Below are positions 42,958 through 51,300 of a stretch of DNA of 64,000 bases, in pieces. Positions within the stretch are counted from its first letter, which is position 1; each line of letters begins with the position of its first letter. The DNA is from Acidobacteriaceae bacterium. Lineage in GTDB: Bacteria; Acidobacteriota; Terriglobia; Terriglobales; Acidobacteriaceae. The notes beneath the pieces are model-generated. The model saw nothing but the letters and a program-made list of their open reading frames with translations. It did not search any database and had not been told where the DNA came from. The DNA lies in assembly GCA_003131585.1 (NCBI GenBank), contig PKVW01000023.1, forward strand, positions 28,555-92,554. Direction: 5' to 3'. The position numbers were made by a program, and so were the translations under genes.

Positions 42958-44213
42958 GCTCCACCCGGCTGGTTGCGAGAGCCGATAGCGGCCCGATAAA
43001 TGTCGATCAACTGTTCGTAGTTGCGGTCAGCCGTGTAGCGCGCTTCGAACTCGGCTCGCGCGGCGCGGGACATGGTTTCGATCTCTCCGCCATTACTCCA
43101 GGCCCATTCGACTTTTTGCGCGAGATCGTCCGCGTTCCCCGCTTCAAAGTGCAAGCCCGTGCTGCCGTCGGCCACAATGTCAGGCATGGAACCAAGCCGT
43201 GAAGCTATGACCGGAGTACCGCAGGCGAAGGATTCGGCGATCGTGACCGGAAAGCCTTCGTACCATTCACTGGGAAAGATCAGGAACTTCGCTCCCTGGA
43301 TCGCCGCCAGAGTTTCGGGCCGCGATAAGCGCCCGCGATATTGGACAGCGCTCAAGCCCTTGCCCGCCAACTCCGCCTCGAGTTGCGGCCGATAAGGGCC
43401 GTCGCCTGCAATCACCAGAGGAATGGGTTTGCTCAGTCGCTTCCAGGCGGCGAGCATGGTCGGCACTCCCTTCAGGTCGACGAGACGGCCCACGAAAATT
43501 GCATAGTCGCGGCTGCCCGTGCCTGGCCCCGGATCCGGAAGCACAAAGTTTGGTTTGACCACAATGCGATCCGCGGGCAGTCCGCCCTCGATAAATTTCC
43601 GGCGGGAAAACTCAGTTAGCGCGATGTAGCGGTTCACCGCTTCCGTCCAAGTATTCCGCTGACGATGAACTTTGAGCATCACAGCTGCAGTGGCCGTTCC
43701 CAGCCGCGAATCGCGATAACAGCCATGAATCACGCTGCGCTCCAAACCGTGGACCAGGCAGTCCTCGCAAACGTGGCCGTCGCGGTAAAAGGTCGCTCCC
43801 GGGCAGAGCAGCCGGTAGTTGTGCAGGGTTTGCACCACCGGAACCCCGGCATCGCGGCAGGCGTAGTAGATCGCCGGGGAGATAAGCGGGAAAAAATTGT
43901 GTACGTGCACCACATCCGGACGGATTTCGCTCAGGGTCGAACTGAAATCGTCGTGCCACGGTTTCGACCAGACGGCATTCACCGCGACTCGGACCTTACC
44001 GGCCACTCCGCGGGGGTAAGTCATTTCCTGGCTGATCGCCTGCACCCTGCAGCCGCGATCCTGCAGCAAGCGAGCCTCGGATTCGAAGACCTCATCCTCG
44101 CCGCCTCTCATCAAATAACGGTTGTGCACGGTGATGACGCTCAAGGGCTTGACGGAGGAGCGCGTGGGGGTGCGCTCCTCGGGACCACTCGTAAGTAGGG
44201 TTGAGACTGACAT
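42954..44213 (-). CDS. GT4-family glycosyltransferase (GT-B fold)
   Basis: The 419-residue protein shows the retaining GT4 pattern. The N-terminal acceptor domain starts near SVITVHNRYLMRGGEDEVF and includes PDVVHVHNFFPLISPAIY. The C-terminal donor domain has FVGRLVDLKGV, VIAGDGPYRP and the EX7E-like region FPSEWYEGFPVTIAESFACGTPVIASRLGSMPDIV. A cysteine cluster (CPGATFYRDGHVCEDCLVHG) is also characteristic of one GT4 branch. Such enzymes add sugars from nucleotide donors to the growing lipid-linked oligosaccharide on the cytoplasmic side. The start overlaps the O-antigen ligase stop by one base (TAATG). It is the only GT4 gene in the window, so more transferases are expected beyond its right edge. 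Confidence 0.85.
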   Translation of the reverse strand: MSVSTLLTSGPEERTPTRSSVKPLSVITVHNRYLMRGGEDEVFESEARLLQDRGCRVQAISQEMTYPRGVAGKVRVAVNAVWSKPWHDDFSSTLSEIRPDVVHVHNFFPLISPAIYYACRDAGVPVVQTLHNYRLLCPGATFYRDGHVCEDCLVHGLERSVIHGCYRDSRLGTATAAVMLKVHRQRNTWTEAVNRYIALTEFSRRKFIEGGLPADRIVVKPNFVLPDPGPGTGSRDYAIFVGRLVDLKGVPTMLAAWKRLSKPIPLVIAGDGPYRPQLEAELAGKGLSAVQYRGRLSRPETLAAIQGAKFLIFPSEWYEGFPVTIAESFACGTPVIASRLGSMPDIVADGSTGLHFEAGNADDLAQKVEWAWSNGGEIETMSRAARAEFEARYTADRNYEQLIDIYRAAIGSRNQPGGA

Positions 44214-45748
44214 TAGCGCGAAAAAGATCGGGAGTGAGCGAAAGACCGCGGCTGCGAGAAAGATGCGGATGGAGAGGCAGCACCGCCGAACGCCTGCTGC
44301 TTTCTTTTGCGGCGCAGGAACTCGGCGTATCCGACCACCGCGAAGTAAAGGAAAGGAGCGTGCCAGCTGAGTTCCACGTTGAAGAACGAACGTAGCGTGA
44401 TCACGCCCAGCACGCCCAGGACTTCGGTCAGCAACTGGCGCTCGTCAGCCGACAGAGAGCGGTCCCACGTACTCCGCACCAGCACTACCCAGCAACCTAC
44501 CAGAGCCGCAAGAAAGGGGATGAGCCCCCAGAGACTGGTGCCCGCCAATACCTCCATCCAATCGCTGTGCATCTGCGAGGCGGTGCCGACTCCCAGCTTG
44601 CCCAATACGGCAAACTTGCCCGCGGCGTAAGCTCCCAGTCCGGTAAACGGATGATGCATGAATTGCTGCCAGGCAAAAGTCCACCAGTCCATGCGGCTGC
44701 TAAGACCCTCGATCTGACTCTCGGTCTGGTCGCGCGCCAGAAACTGCGCTATGCGAGGACCAAGACTGGTGAACAACACCGCTGGAATCAGGGCGGCAAG
44801 TCCCGCTATCCCGATCCAGATGCGCCTTTGACAAATCAAAACCAGAAAAATTCCGAGCGCAAGACCTGCCATCGAATTCCGGGTTTGCGAAGCCAATAAC
44901 GAGACGAAAGCGAAGCCGAACAGCAGCGCGTACCAGGCTCGTTCTTCCCTCTGCGCCTCGCGGTTCAAAAACCGCGCCAAGGCTACCGTGCATATGACCG
45001 CAGCGGATACACCAATGCTGTTTGAAGCAACTACCGGCCAGATGCCCGCCAGCCGGCCTAGATCGTCGAGCGCCAGGGAAGGCCAGAGCGCGGCGCCGAT
45101 CCACGTCCAGACCAATTCCAGACCGTATAATGCCCATGTCCAATTTATGATCTGGCGCAATTGCTTGACGTCGCGCACGCTGGCCAGAATGGCGGCCATC
45201 ACCGACAGATCGAGTAGGAACTCGAGCGATTTGTAAAGCGTCCATGTGTGGTACACCGACCAGACCGAGGACACTGCGCACACCAGCCCGTAGGTGGCAA
45301 GCGCGCCAATTATTCCCTGGAACAGGCTCCTCAACCAGTCCGTGCGGCGGTTCATCAAGCGCACCACCAAAATCCCGGCCACAATGGCTTCCGGCACCAC
45401 GCGTAACAGGGCCCAGGCGTCCAGCGGTTCACCCTTGGCGGCCGCCACATCACGCACGCGGAACACCAACGTACTGATGAAGAGCAGGAAGATCAGAGTA
45501 TGGCCAAAGCTCCAGTTCGCCCGGAATTCGGAAAAGTAACGGGCACCCTGACGCAGCCCAACCACGGCCAGCACTGCTAGAGGCGGAAGGATCACGAGCA
45601 GACCCAAGGTTCCAGAAACTCCCAGGCTGTCGAAATGTGCCGCGACGTAGACTGTACTCAGACTCAGCGCGATGCCGAGCGCCACAAACGCGAACAGCAT
45701 CCGCAGTCCGCGCGATCCCAGGCCGGGTTGTGTGATTTCCATGCTCAT
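44213..45748 (-). CDS. O-antigen ligase/polymerase (Wzy/WaaL-like) membrane protein
   Basis: From ATG 45748 the protein has 511 residues and about eleven or twelve hydrophobic segments, starting with MLFAFVALGIALSLSTVYVA. A large loop follows the middle of the chain. The conserved region FLASQTRNSMAGLALGIFLVLI and the later segment HHPFTGLGAYAAGKF...HSDWMEVLAGTSLWGLIPF are typical of the Wzy_C/O-antigen ligase family, with the H.D motif seen in these proteins. It would polymerise undecaprenyl-linked repeat units in the periplasm or ligate glycan to an acceptor. The frame continues to a TTG at 45787, but the two clustered ATGs at 45748 and 45742 are likelier starts. Next to a Wzx-type flippase it indicates a Wzx/Wzy-dependent pathway. 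Confidence 0.8.
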   Translation of the reverse strand: MSMEITQPGLGSRGLRMLFAFVALGIALSLSTVYVAAHFDSLGVSGTLGLLVILPPLAVLAVVGLRQGARYFSEFRANWSFGHTLIFLLFISTLVFRVRDVAAAKGEPLDAWALLRVVPEAIVAGILVVRLMNRRTDWLRSLFQGIIGALATYGLVCAVSSVWSVYHTWTLYKSLEFLLDLSVMAAILASVRDVKQLRQIINWTWALYGLELVWTWIGAALWPSLALDDLGRLAGIWPVVASNSIGVSAAVICTVALARFLNREAQREERAWYALLFGFAFVSLLASQTRNSMAGLALGIFLVLICQRRIWIGIAGLAALIPAVLFTSLGPRIAQFLARDQTESQIEGLSSRMDWWTFAWQQFMHHPFTGLGAYAAGKFAVLGKLGVGTASQMHSDWMEVLAGTSLWGLIPFLAALVGCWVVLVRSTWDRSLSADERQLLTEVLGVLGVITLRSFFNVELSWHAPFLYFAVVGYAEFLRRKRKQQAFGGAASPSASFSQPRSFAHSRSFSR

Positions 45749-45820
45749 GTTTGTTTTACTTTGAGTTTCCCTGGGCCGCAGGCGCAACTGAATACGGAGC
45801 GAGGACGGCCCCCGGAAACT

Positions 45821-46888
45821 TTACCGGCCTTCCTTGAGCGCTTGCAGAACTCCGTAGTAAGCCGGTTTCTTCCGGTACTGGCCGTCAAACAACACTGGGT
45901 TGGCATCCAGCAGATCTTTGTGAGTGCGCAGCCAGGTCAAATCGTCCTGAATGCCCCACACCGTAAAAGAAGTGCAGTTGGAATCTTTCAGGCAGGCATG
46001 AACGATGTTGTAGAAAACTTCCTTTTGCTTCGCGTAAGGATCCGAGATAGCCCCCTCCGGCCCCTGGTAAACGTCCATCTCCGTAACCTGCACTTGAACG
46101 TTATTCTTGCGCGCCTGTTCAAGGAAGTACTTGAACTCATCAACGTATCCGGGATGCAGCTGCCGCATCTCCAAATGCATCTGGCAGCCCGCCACATCGA
46201 TTTGCGCGCCCAGTTTCCGCACCCGCCGGATCAGCTCGAAAAAAATATCCGTCTTTTCCCGGTCGACGCCGGCTTGGCCGAAGGTATCGTTCAAAGCGAG
46301 CAGGACATGCGGGTTGGCCTCGCGCGCATATTGCGATGTCTTGGCAATCATTTCGTCCTGGCCCAGGACGCGCGCCCAACATCCGTTGTGTCCCGGGGCC
46401 AGGGGTTCATTCACCACTTCCCAGGCGTAAAAGTCGTCCCCGCCGCGACGGACGAGAGCCTGCACGTGTTCTTTGAGGATCTGGTCCAGTTCCCGGCCCG
46501 ACCAGCCACCACAGTCGCCGCGCTCGAAGTGAAGCCAGTCCGGCGAACTATCGTTGCGGTAGACCAAGGCCGCGCCAAACAGCTTCAGGTTGTGTTCGCG
46601 GGCAAACTCCTTGTCGCTGTCGATCGAGTCGAAGTCGAAGCGGCCGCGTTCCGGCTGGGTTAACCTCATCACCACGATGGAAACCGCGTGATTGAATTCG
46701 CGGGCCAGCGTGGGTTTGAACAGCGGCTGCCGATCCCAGAAGCGCGGCTGGATGACCGTCCCTACTCCGAAGCCGATCTTGTCGGCGTATTGCCGTAGTG
46801 TCCCGGCATCTTCGGACTCGCGAGCTGAAGCGAGCGCCATCATTGCCGAGATGGCGATCACGATTGCGAAAGTTTGGCTCCAGCGCAT
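45821..46888 (-). CDS. Exported GH10 endo-beta-xylanase-like glycosidase
   Basis: The 355-residue protein has a signal peptide (MRWSQTFAIVIAISAMMALASA) and a single GH10 TIM barrel. The acid/base glutamate is Glu161 in AWEVVNEPL, and the nucleophile is Glu270 in VQVTEMDVYQ. Other family landmarks are FDFDSID.DKEFAREHNLKLFG near residue 85, LALNDTF, and the WGIQDDLTWL region near the C-terminus. GGAGG lies eight bases upstream. The gene is 15 bases behind the flippase and followed by the polymerase. A GH10 enzyme inside an EPS operon is more likely to trim or release its own beta-linked glycan than to digest plant xylan, as proposed for glycosidases in other EPS loci; this is inference. Confidence 0.85.
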   Translation of the reverse strand: MRWSQTFAIVIAISAMMALASARESEDAGTLRQYADKIGFGVGTVIQPRFWDRQPLFKPTLAREFNHAVSIVVMRLTQPERGRFDFDSIDSDKEFAREHNLKLFGAALVYRNDSSPDWLHFERGDCGGWSGRELDQILKEHVQALVRRGGDDFYAWEVVNEPLAPGHNGCWARVLGQDEMIAKTSQYAREANPHVLLALNDTFGQAGVDREKTDIFFELIRRVRKLGAQIDVAGCQMHLEMRQLHPGYVDEFKYFLEQARKNNVQVQVTEMDVYQGPEGAISDPYAKQKEVFYNIVHACLKDSNCTSFTVWGIQDDLTWLRTHKDLLDANPVLFDGQYRKKPAYYGVLQALKEGR

Positions 46889-46903
46889 ATGGATTGCCTC
46901 CGG

Positions 46904-48292
46904 CTAGGAAGCCTCGGCTTCCGCCGCTCCGCCCAGAATCCGCGTTCCAACGCTGACTTTCCGGCGGAGTAAATAGAGGGTGACGATGAAGGCTGCGGCG
47001 TTCGAGAAGATGATGCCCACGATGCAGCCCCAAAGACCGTACTTCAACGTTAACGGTATCCCTAGAACCAGGGACAAAACGCTGGCGGCGCAGCGGGCAT
47101 AGAACACCGTCTGCGGCGATTCCATGGCCCGCAACACAATAGCTGGTCCGAACGCCGCGCTCCATAGCGCCGTTTCGACGGCGACATAAGGAAGCAGGTA
47201 GGCCACTTCCAGATACTTGCCGCCGTAAAGCAGATGGAAGACTTGCCCCTTCAGCGGAATGATGGCGAGCCAATAGAGACCGGCCCCGGCCACGAACAGC
47301 AGCGTGAGCCGGCGCGTCAGGAAGCCCACGCTCGCGATCCCTTGTTCTTGCTTCACGCGCGCCGCGTACGGGAGAAACAAGCACGACAGAGCGGTGAAGG
47401 TCTGCTCCAGCGGCAACGCGAGATTCATCAGGGCGCGTAGCTGCCCGGCATACGCGATCCCCAGGAACGTGCTCAGCAAGGGATAGTACATGTAGTACGG
47501 AATCCACGTGGCCACGGCGCTGGCCAGCGCCCAGCGGCCATAATCCCAGTGGCGATCCCACGCTTGGCGGGCGCTTGGACCTGGGACTTCCGAACTGAGC
47601 ACCTTGCGTAGATGCGCCAGCAAATACGCCGCCGTAAGAAGCGCTCCCACCGCCATGAGCACATAGGCCGACAGGGGGGACAGCATCCCGCGACGGAAAA
47701 GCAGGAACAGCCCGGAGACCAGCAGCACGCAATAGACGAGTGCTCCGGAGGCGGCGCGGGCCGGAGTCAACTTCATGTAGTAGGCGCGCCGGGCCAGCCA
47801 GAACAGCAAAATGCAAGGGGACGCAATGGTCACACCAAGCAGCGCTCCCGGCAGCCCGTTTCCTTCCCCTCTCAGAAACGCAACCCCGGCCGCGCTGCCC
47901 AGTACCACAATCGTCAGCGCGGTAATGGCGAGGTGGATCCAGACCAAAGCTCCCAAATACCCGCGCAACGACCGGTGATAAGTAGAGCCGCTGAACACCG
48001 CCATCGGCTCGAGCAGTAACGAATGGTAAAGAAAAGAAAGCAGCAGAAATGCGGAGAATGCCAGCGCATAAGCTCCGTACTGTTCCGGCATGAGCCAGCG
48101 CGCCAGCAGAATTCCCAGCAGGAAGTTCGATCCAGAAATCAATCCCTGGTCAACGATGGCGAGCCCGCCTTTGGTCGCCCAGGGCAGCGCGCCCCGCAAC
48201 TTGCCCAGCGCGCTGGTGGGAGGCTTGGGCGTAAGGCCGGACTCTGACTCCAGAACTGCGGTACTTGAGTCGTATGGACGCCGCTCGCTCAT
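46904..48292 (-). CDS. Wzx-type oligosaccharide flippase
   Basis: The 462-residue protein has about twelve hydrophobic segments and fits the MOP/polysaccharide-transport superfamily. The N-terminus has GGLAIVDQGLISGSNFLLGILLARWL and then QYGAYALAFSAFLLL, the pattern seen in Wzx proteins. Further segments include PLSAYVLMAVGALLTAAYLL and the C-terminal YGLWGCIVGIIFSNAAAFIVTLYLL. Wzx moves undecaprenyl-diphosphate-linked repeat units to the periplasmic face. It lies between the P450-NRPS gene (gap 49 bases) and the GH10 gene (gap 15 bases) in one direction. Alternatively it could export the NRPS product, but the neighbouring polymerase favours the glycan role. Confidence 0.82.
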   Translation of the reverse strand: MSERRPYDSSTAVLESESGLTPKPPTSALGKLRGALPWATKGGLAIVDQGLISGSNFLLGILLARWLMPEQYGAYALAFSAFLLLSFLYHSLLLEPMAVFSGSTYHRSLRGYLGALVWIHLAITALTIVVLGSAAGVAFLRGEGNGLPGALLGVTIASPCILLFWLARRAYYMKLTPARAASGALVYCVLLVSGLFLLFRRGMLSPLSAYVLMAVGALLTAAYLLAHLRKVLSSEVPGPSARQAWDRHWDYGRWALASAVATWIPYYMYYPLLSTFLGIAYAGQLRALMNLALPLEQTFTALSCLFLPYAARVKQEQGIASVGFLTRRLTLLFVAGAGLYWLAIIPLKGQVFHLLYGGKYLEVAYLLPYVAVETALWSAAFGPAIVLRAMESPQTVFYARCAASVLSLVLGIPLTLKYGLWGCIVGIIFSNAAAFIVTLYLLRRKVSVGTRILGGAAEAEAS

Positions 48293-48341
48293 GAATGTCT
48301 TCTCAAAACCTTTCTGAATTCTAGATCCGGGTGGGTCTTCG

Positions 48342-51300
48342 TCAGCCAGCGCAAAGCTGTTCTTCGGAGCGCAGGGACGGGCTTCGTTCCAGGCAAGCTT
48401 TCAGATGCTGCGCCAGAGTGCCGACTTGCGGGCCTGCCACGATGCCGACATGGTCCCCGGCAATTTCGTAAATTTCAAGTCCTCCAAGCGCCAATTCCTT
48501 CCATCCGGCGTAAGGATCGTGAACCCCCCGCAGCGACTTCTGGCTGGCGCGAAATAAAACCATGGGGCCCTCGAAGGGCTGGGTTGCATACTGAGAACCG
48601 GCTTGCTGAATTCCGCGGCGCACTCGCTTGAGCGCCTCCGGCAGCAAGCCTTGCGTGACGCGACGATTCAAGGTGCGGCCGTACTGAACGGCCTTGCGCC
48701 CTAGATAGGCCGTCTTTTCGGAAAGCGGAAGATGCCACAACTTCTTCAGCAGCGTGCCCGTGGATTCGTATTTCCCCGGAAAGGTATCAAACAATGCCAG
48801 CAGTCCAACATCCTCGCCTGCGGCGCGCAAGCGTTGCGCCATCTCGTAGGCCACGGTCCCGCCAAAGGATAATCCGCCCAAACGATACGGCCCCGTGGGC
48901 TGGATTGTGCGGATCTCCCTCAGATAATGCTCGGCCATGTCCTCGACGCGGTTGAGGCAGTGTTGTCTGCCATCGAGCCCCTGCGCTTGCAATCCGTAAA
49001 TCGGTTGATCCGGCCCCAGGGCCTGGGCCAGATTGTGATAGATGATCACCGTGCCCCCTGCGCCGTGAACGCAGAAGAAAGGAGGCTTGGACCCATTCGG
49101 CTGGATCGGTACCAGCGAAGACCACGACGGGGACCAGCCATCCCGCAGCAAGTCCGCGAGCTGCTCGATCGTTGGGGCTTGAAATAAGGTTGCGATCGGC
49201 ATGCGCTTGCCGAACGCCTGCTCCACGCGGTGCATCAGCCTCACCGCCAACAGGGAGTGTCCGCCCAATTCAAAGAAATTCTGCCGCACCGTGATGGGCT
49301 GCCTGCCTAGAATCGATTCCCAGATTTTTACCAAGCGCGATTCCAGCTCATCTTTGGGTGCCACCGTGTCCGGCGACACCGGAGAATCGTCCGGCTTCGG
49401 AACGGGCAAGGCTCGACGATCCACCTTGCCATTGGGGGTCAGCGGCATCGCCGGCAGCGCGACGAAGACGGAAGGGACCATATATTCCGGCAGTTTTTCC
49501 TTCAAGAAGTTCCGCAACGCGAGAGCCGTCGGCGCCGGCTGCTGCGCCGCCACAAAATAGGCGACCAGAAACTTTCCTGCGCCGGAGGTATCTTCGCACG
49601 CGGTCACAACCGGCTGGCGGACGCCGTCGTGCCGGCCCAGAACGGCTTCGACTTCACCCAGCTCCACGCGAAAGCCGTGGATCTTGACTTGATCGTCCGT
49701 GCGGCCCAGGAACTCGATTTCTCCGCTCGGCAGGTATTTCGCCATGTCGCCGGTCTTGTAAAGACGCGCTCCAGCTTCCGGGCGGAAGGGATCGTGAATG
49801 AACTTCTGCTGCGTCTGCGCGGGAAGATTCAGGTAGCCGCGGGCCACGCCCGGTCCACCGATGTGCAGTTCTCCGCTGACGCCGATCGGTACGGGCTGCA
49901 ATTGGGTGTCGAGAATATGCACTTGCGTATTCGCGATCGGCCGCCCAATCGGTAACACCGCGGGAATCTCATCGCCAGGCTCATACGCGGTTGCGATGAC
50001 GCTGGCCTCGGTAGGTCCGTAAGTGTTGATCCAGCGCGTCCCCCCGCCGGCGGTAAGCTTGCGCCAGATCCGAAGCGTGCTGGCGGATGCCTTTTCGCCT
50101 CCCACAATCACCAGCCTCAGCCCGGCGGGCACCTGCTCGTGAGATTCGGCGATCTGATGCGCCAACTCGTGCCAGTAAGCCGTGGGCAAATCCAGAACCG
50201 TGATCTTGCGCCGCCGGATCCATGCCAGAAAACCCCGGGCCGAAAGCGGCATATCCGCCGTCTTCAACACCAGCGTCGCACCGCACATCCAGGTGGGCAA
50301 GATCTCTTCCAGGGCAATGTCAAAGCTGATGGAAGAAAACTGCAGCACGCGATCGGCAGAGGTAAGTCCATAAAGGCGAATGGCTGCGGTGCCGTGATTC
50401 AGCAGTCCGCGATGAGTCAATAGAACTCCACGCGGCTTGCCCGTGGACCCCGAGGTGTAGATGACATAAGCTAAATTCTCGGCTGTGGCATGATTGGCCG
50501 GATTCTCTGCACTCTCTTGGACGATGATCGCCAACTCGCTTGCCGGATCGATCACTTTCGCCATCCCCGGCCTCAAGCCGGGAAGCCCATTCTCACGCGC
50601 GATCACCACGGAGGCTTGCGCGTCTTCAAGCATGTAAGCCAAGCGCTCCGCCGGATAATTTGGATCGAGTGGCACGCATGCTCCGCCAGCTTTGAGCACG
50701 CCCAGGATGGCGATGGTCATTTCGGGAGAGCTTTCCAGGCAGATACCCACCCGGATCTCCGGACCTACGCCCTGCTTGCGCAGGTAGTGCGCGAGCTGAT
50801 TGGCCCGCGTGTTCAATTCGCGGTAGGTCAACGACCGTTTCTCTTGGCGCACGGCGACAGCTTCTGGCGTGCGCTCCACCTGTGCTTCCAGCAGCTGGTG
50901 GATGCAGCGGTCGCCGGGATATTCCGTCTCGGTGCGGTTCCACTCCGCAATCTGCCGCGTCTCGGCTTCGGTCATTAGCGGCAAGGCCGAAATCCGTTGA
51001 TCGGGATTGGCTACCAAGCCTACGAGCAGCGTTTCCCAGTGTCCCACCATGCGCGCGACGGTCGCGGCATCGAACAGATCGGTGTTGTAGACGAAGCGGC
51101 CGCGAAGACCACTGGGGCGGTCATCCAGTTCGAGATCGAGATCGAACTTGGCCGCGCCCACATCGATCTCCATCTGCGTCACATCCCAACCCGGCTCCGC
51201 GATATGCACCGGCGGAGCCAGCGAAATCAGCACCTGCAGCAGCGGATTCCGGCTGAAATCGCGGTCTGGGTGCAGTTCCTTGACCAGCGCGCCGAAAGGC

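Noticed and set aside
46548-47816. A minus-strand frame of 422 codons overlapping the flippase and GH10 genes
   Set aside because: It lies in another frame of the same strand across two well-supported genes; its Arg- and Gly-rich translation shows no membrane or enzyme pattern.
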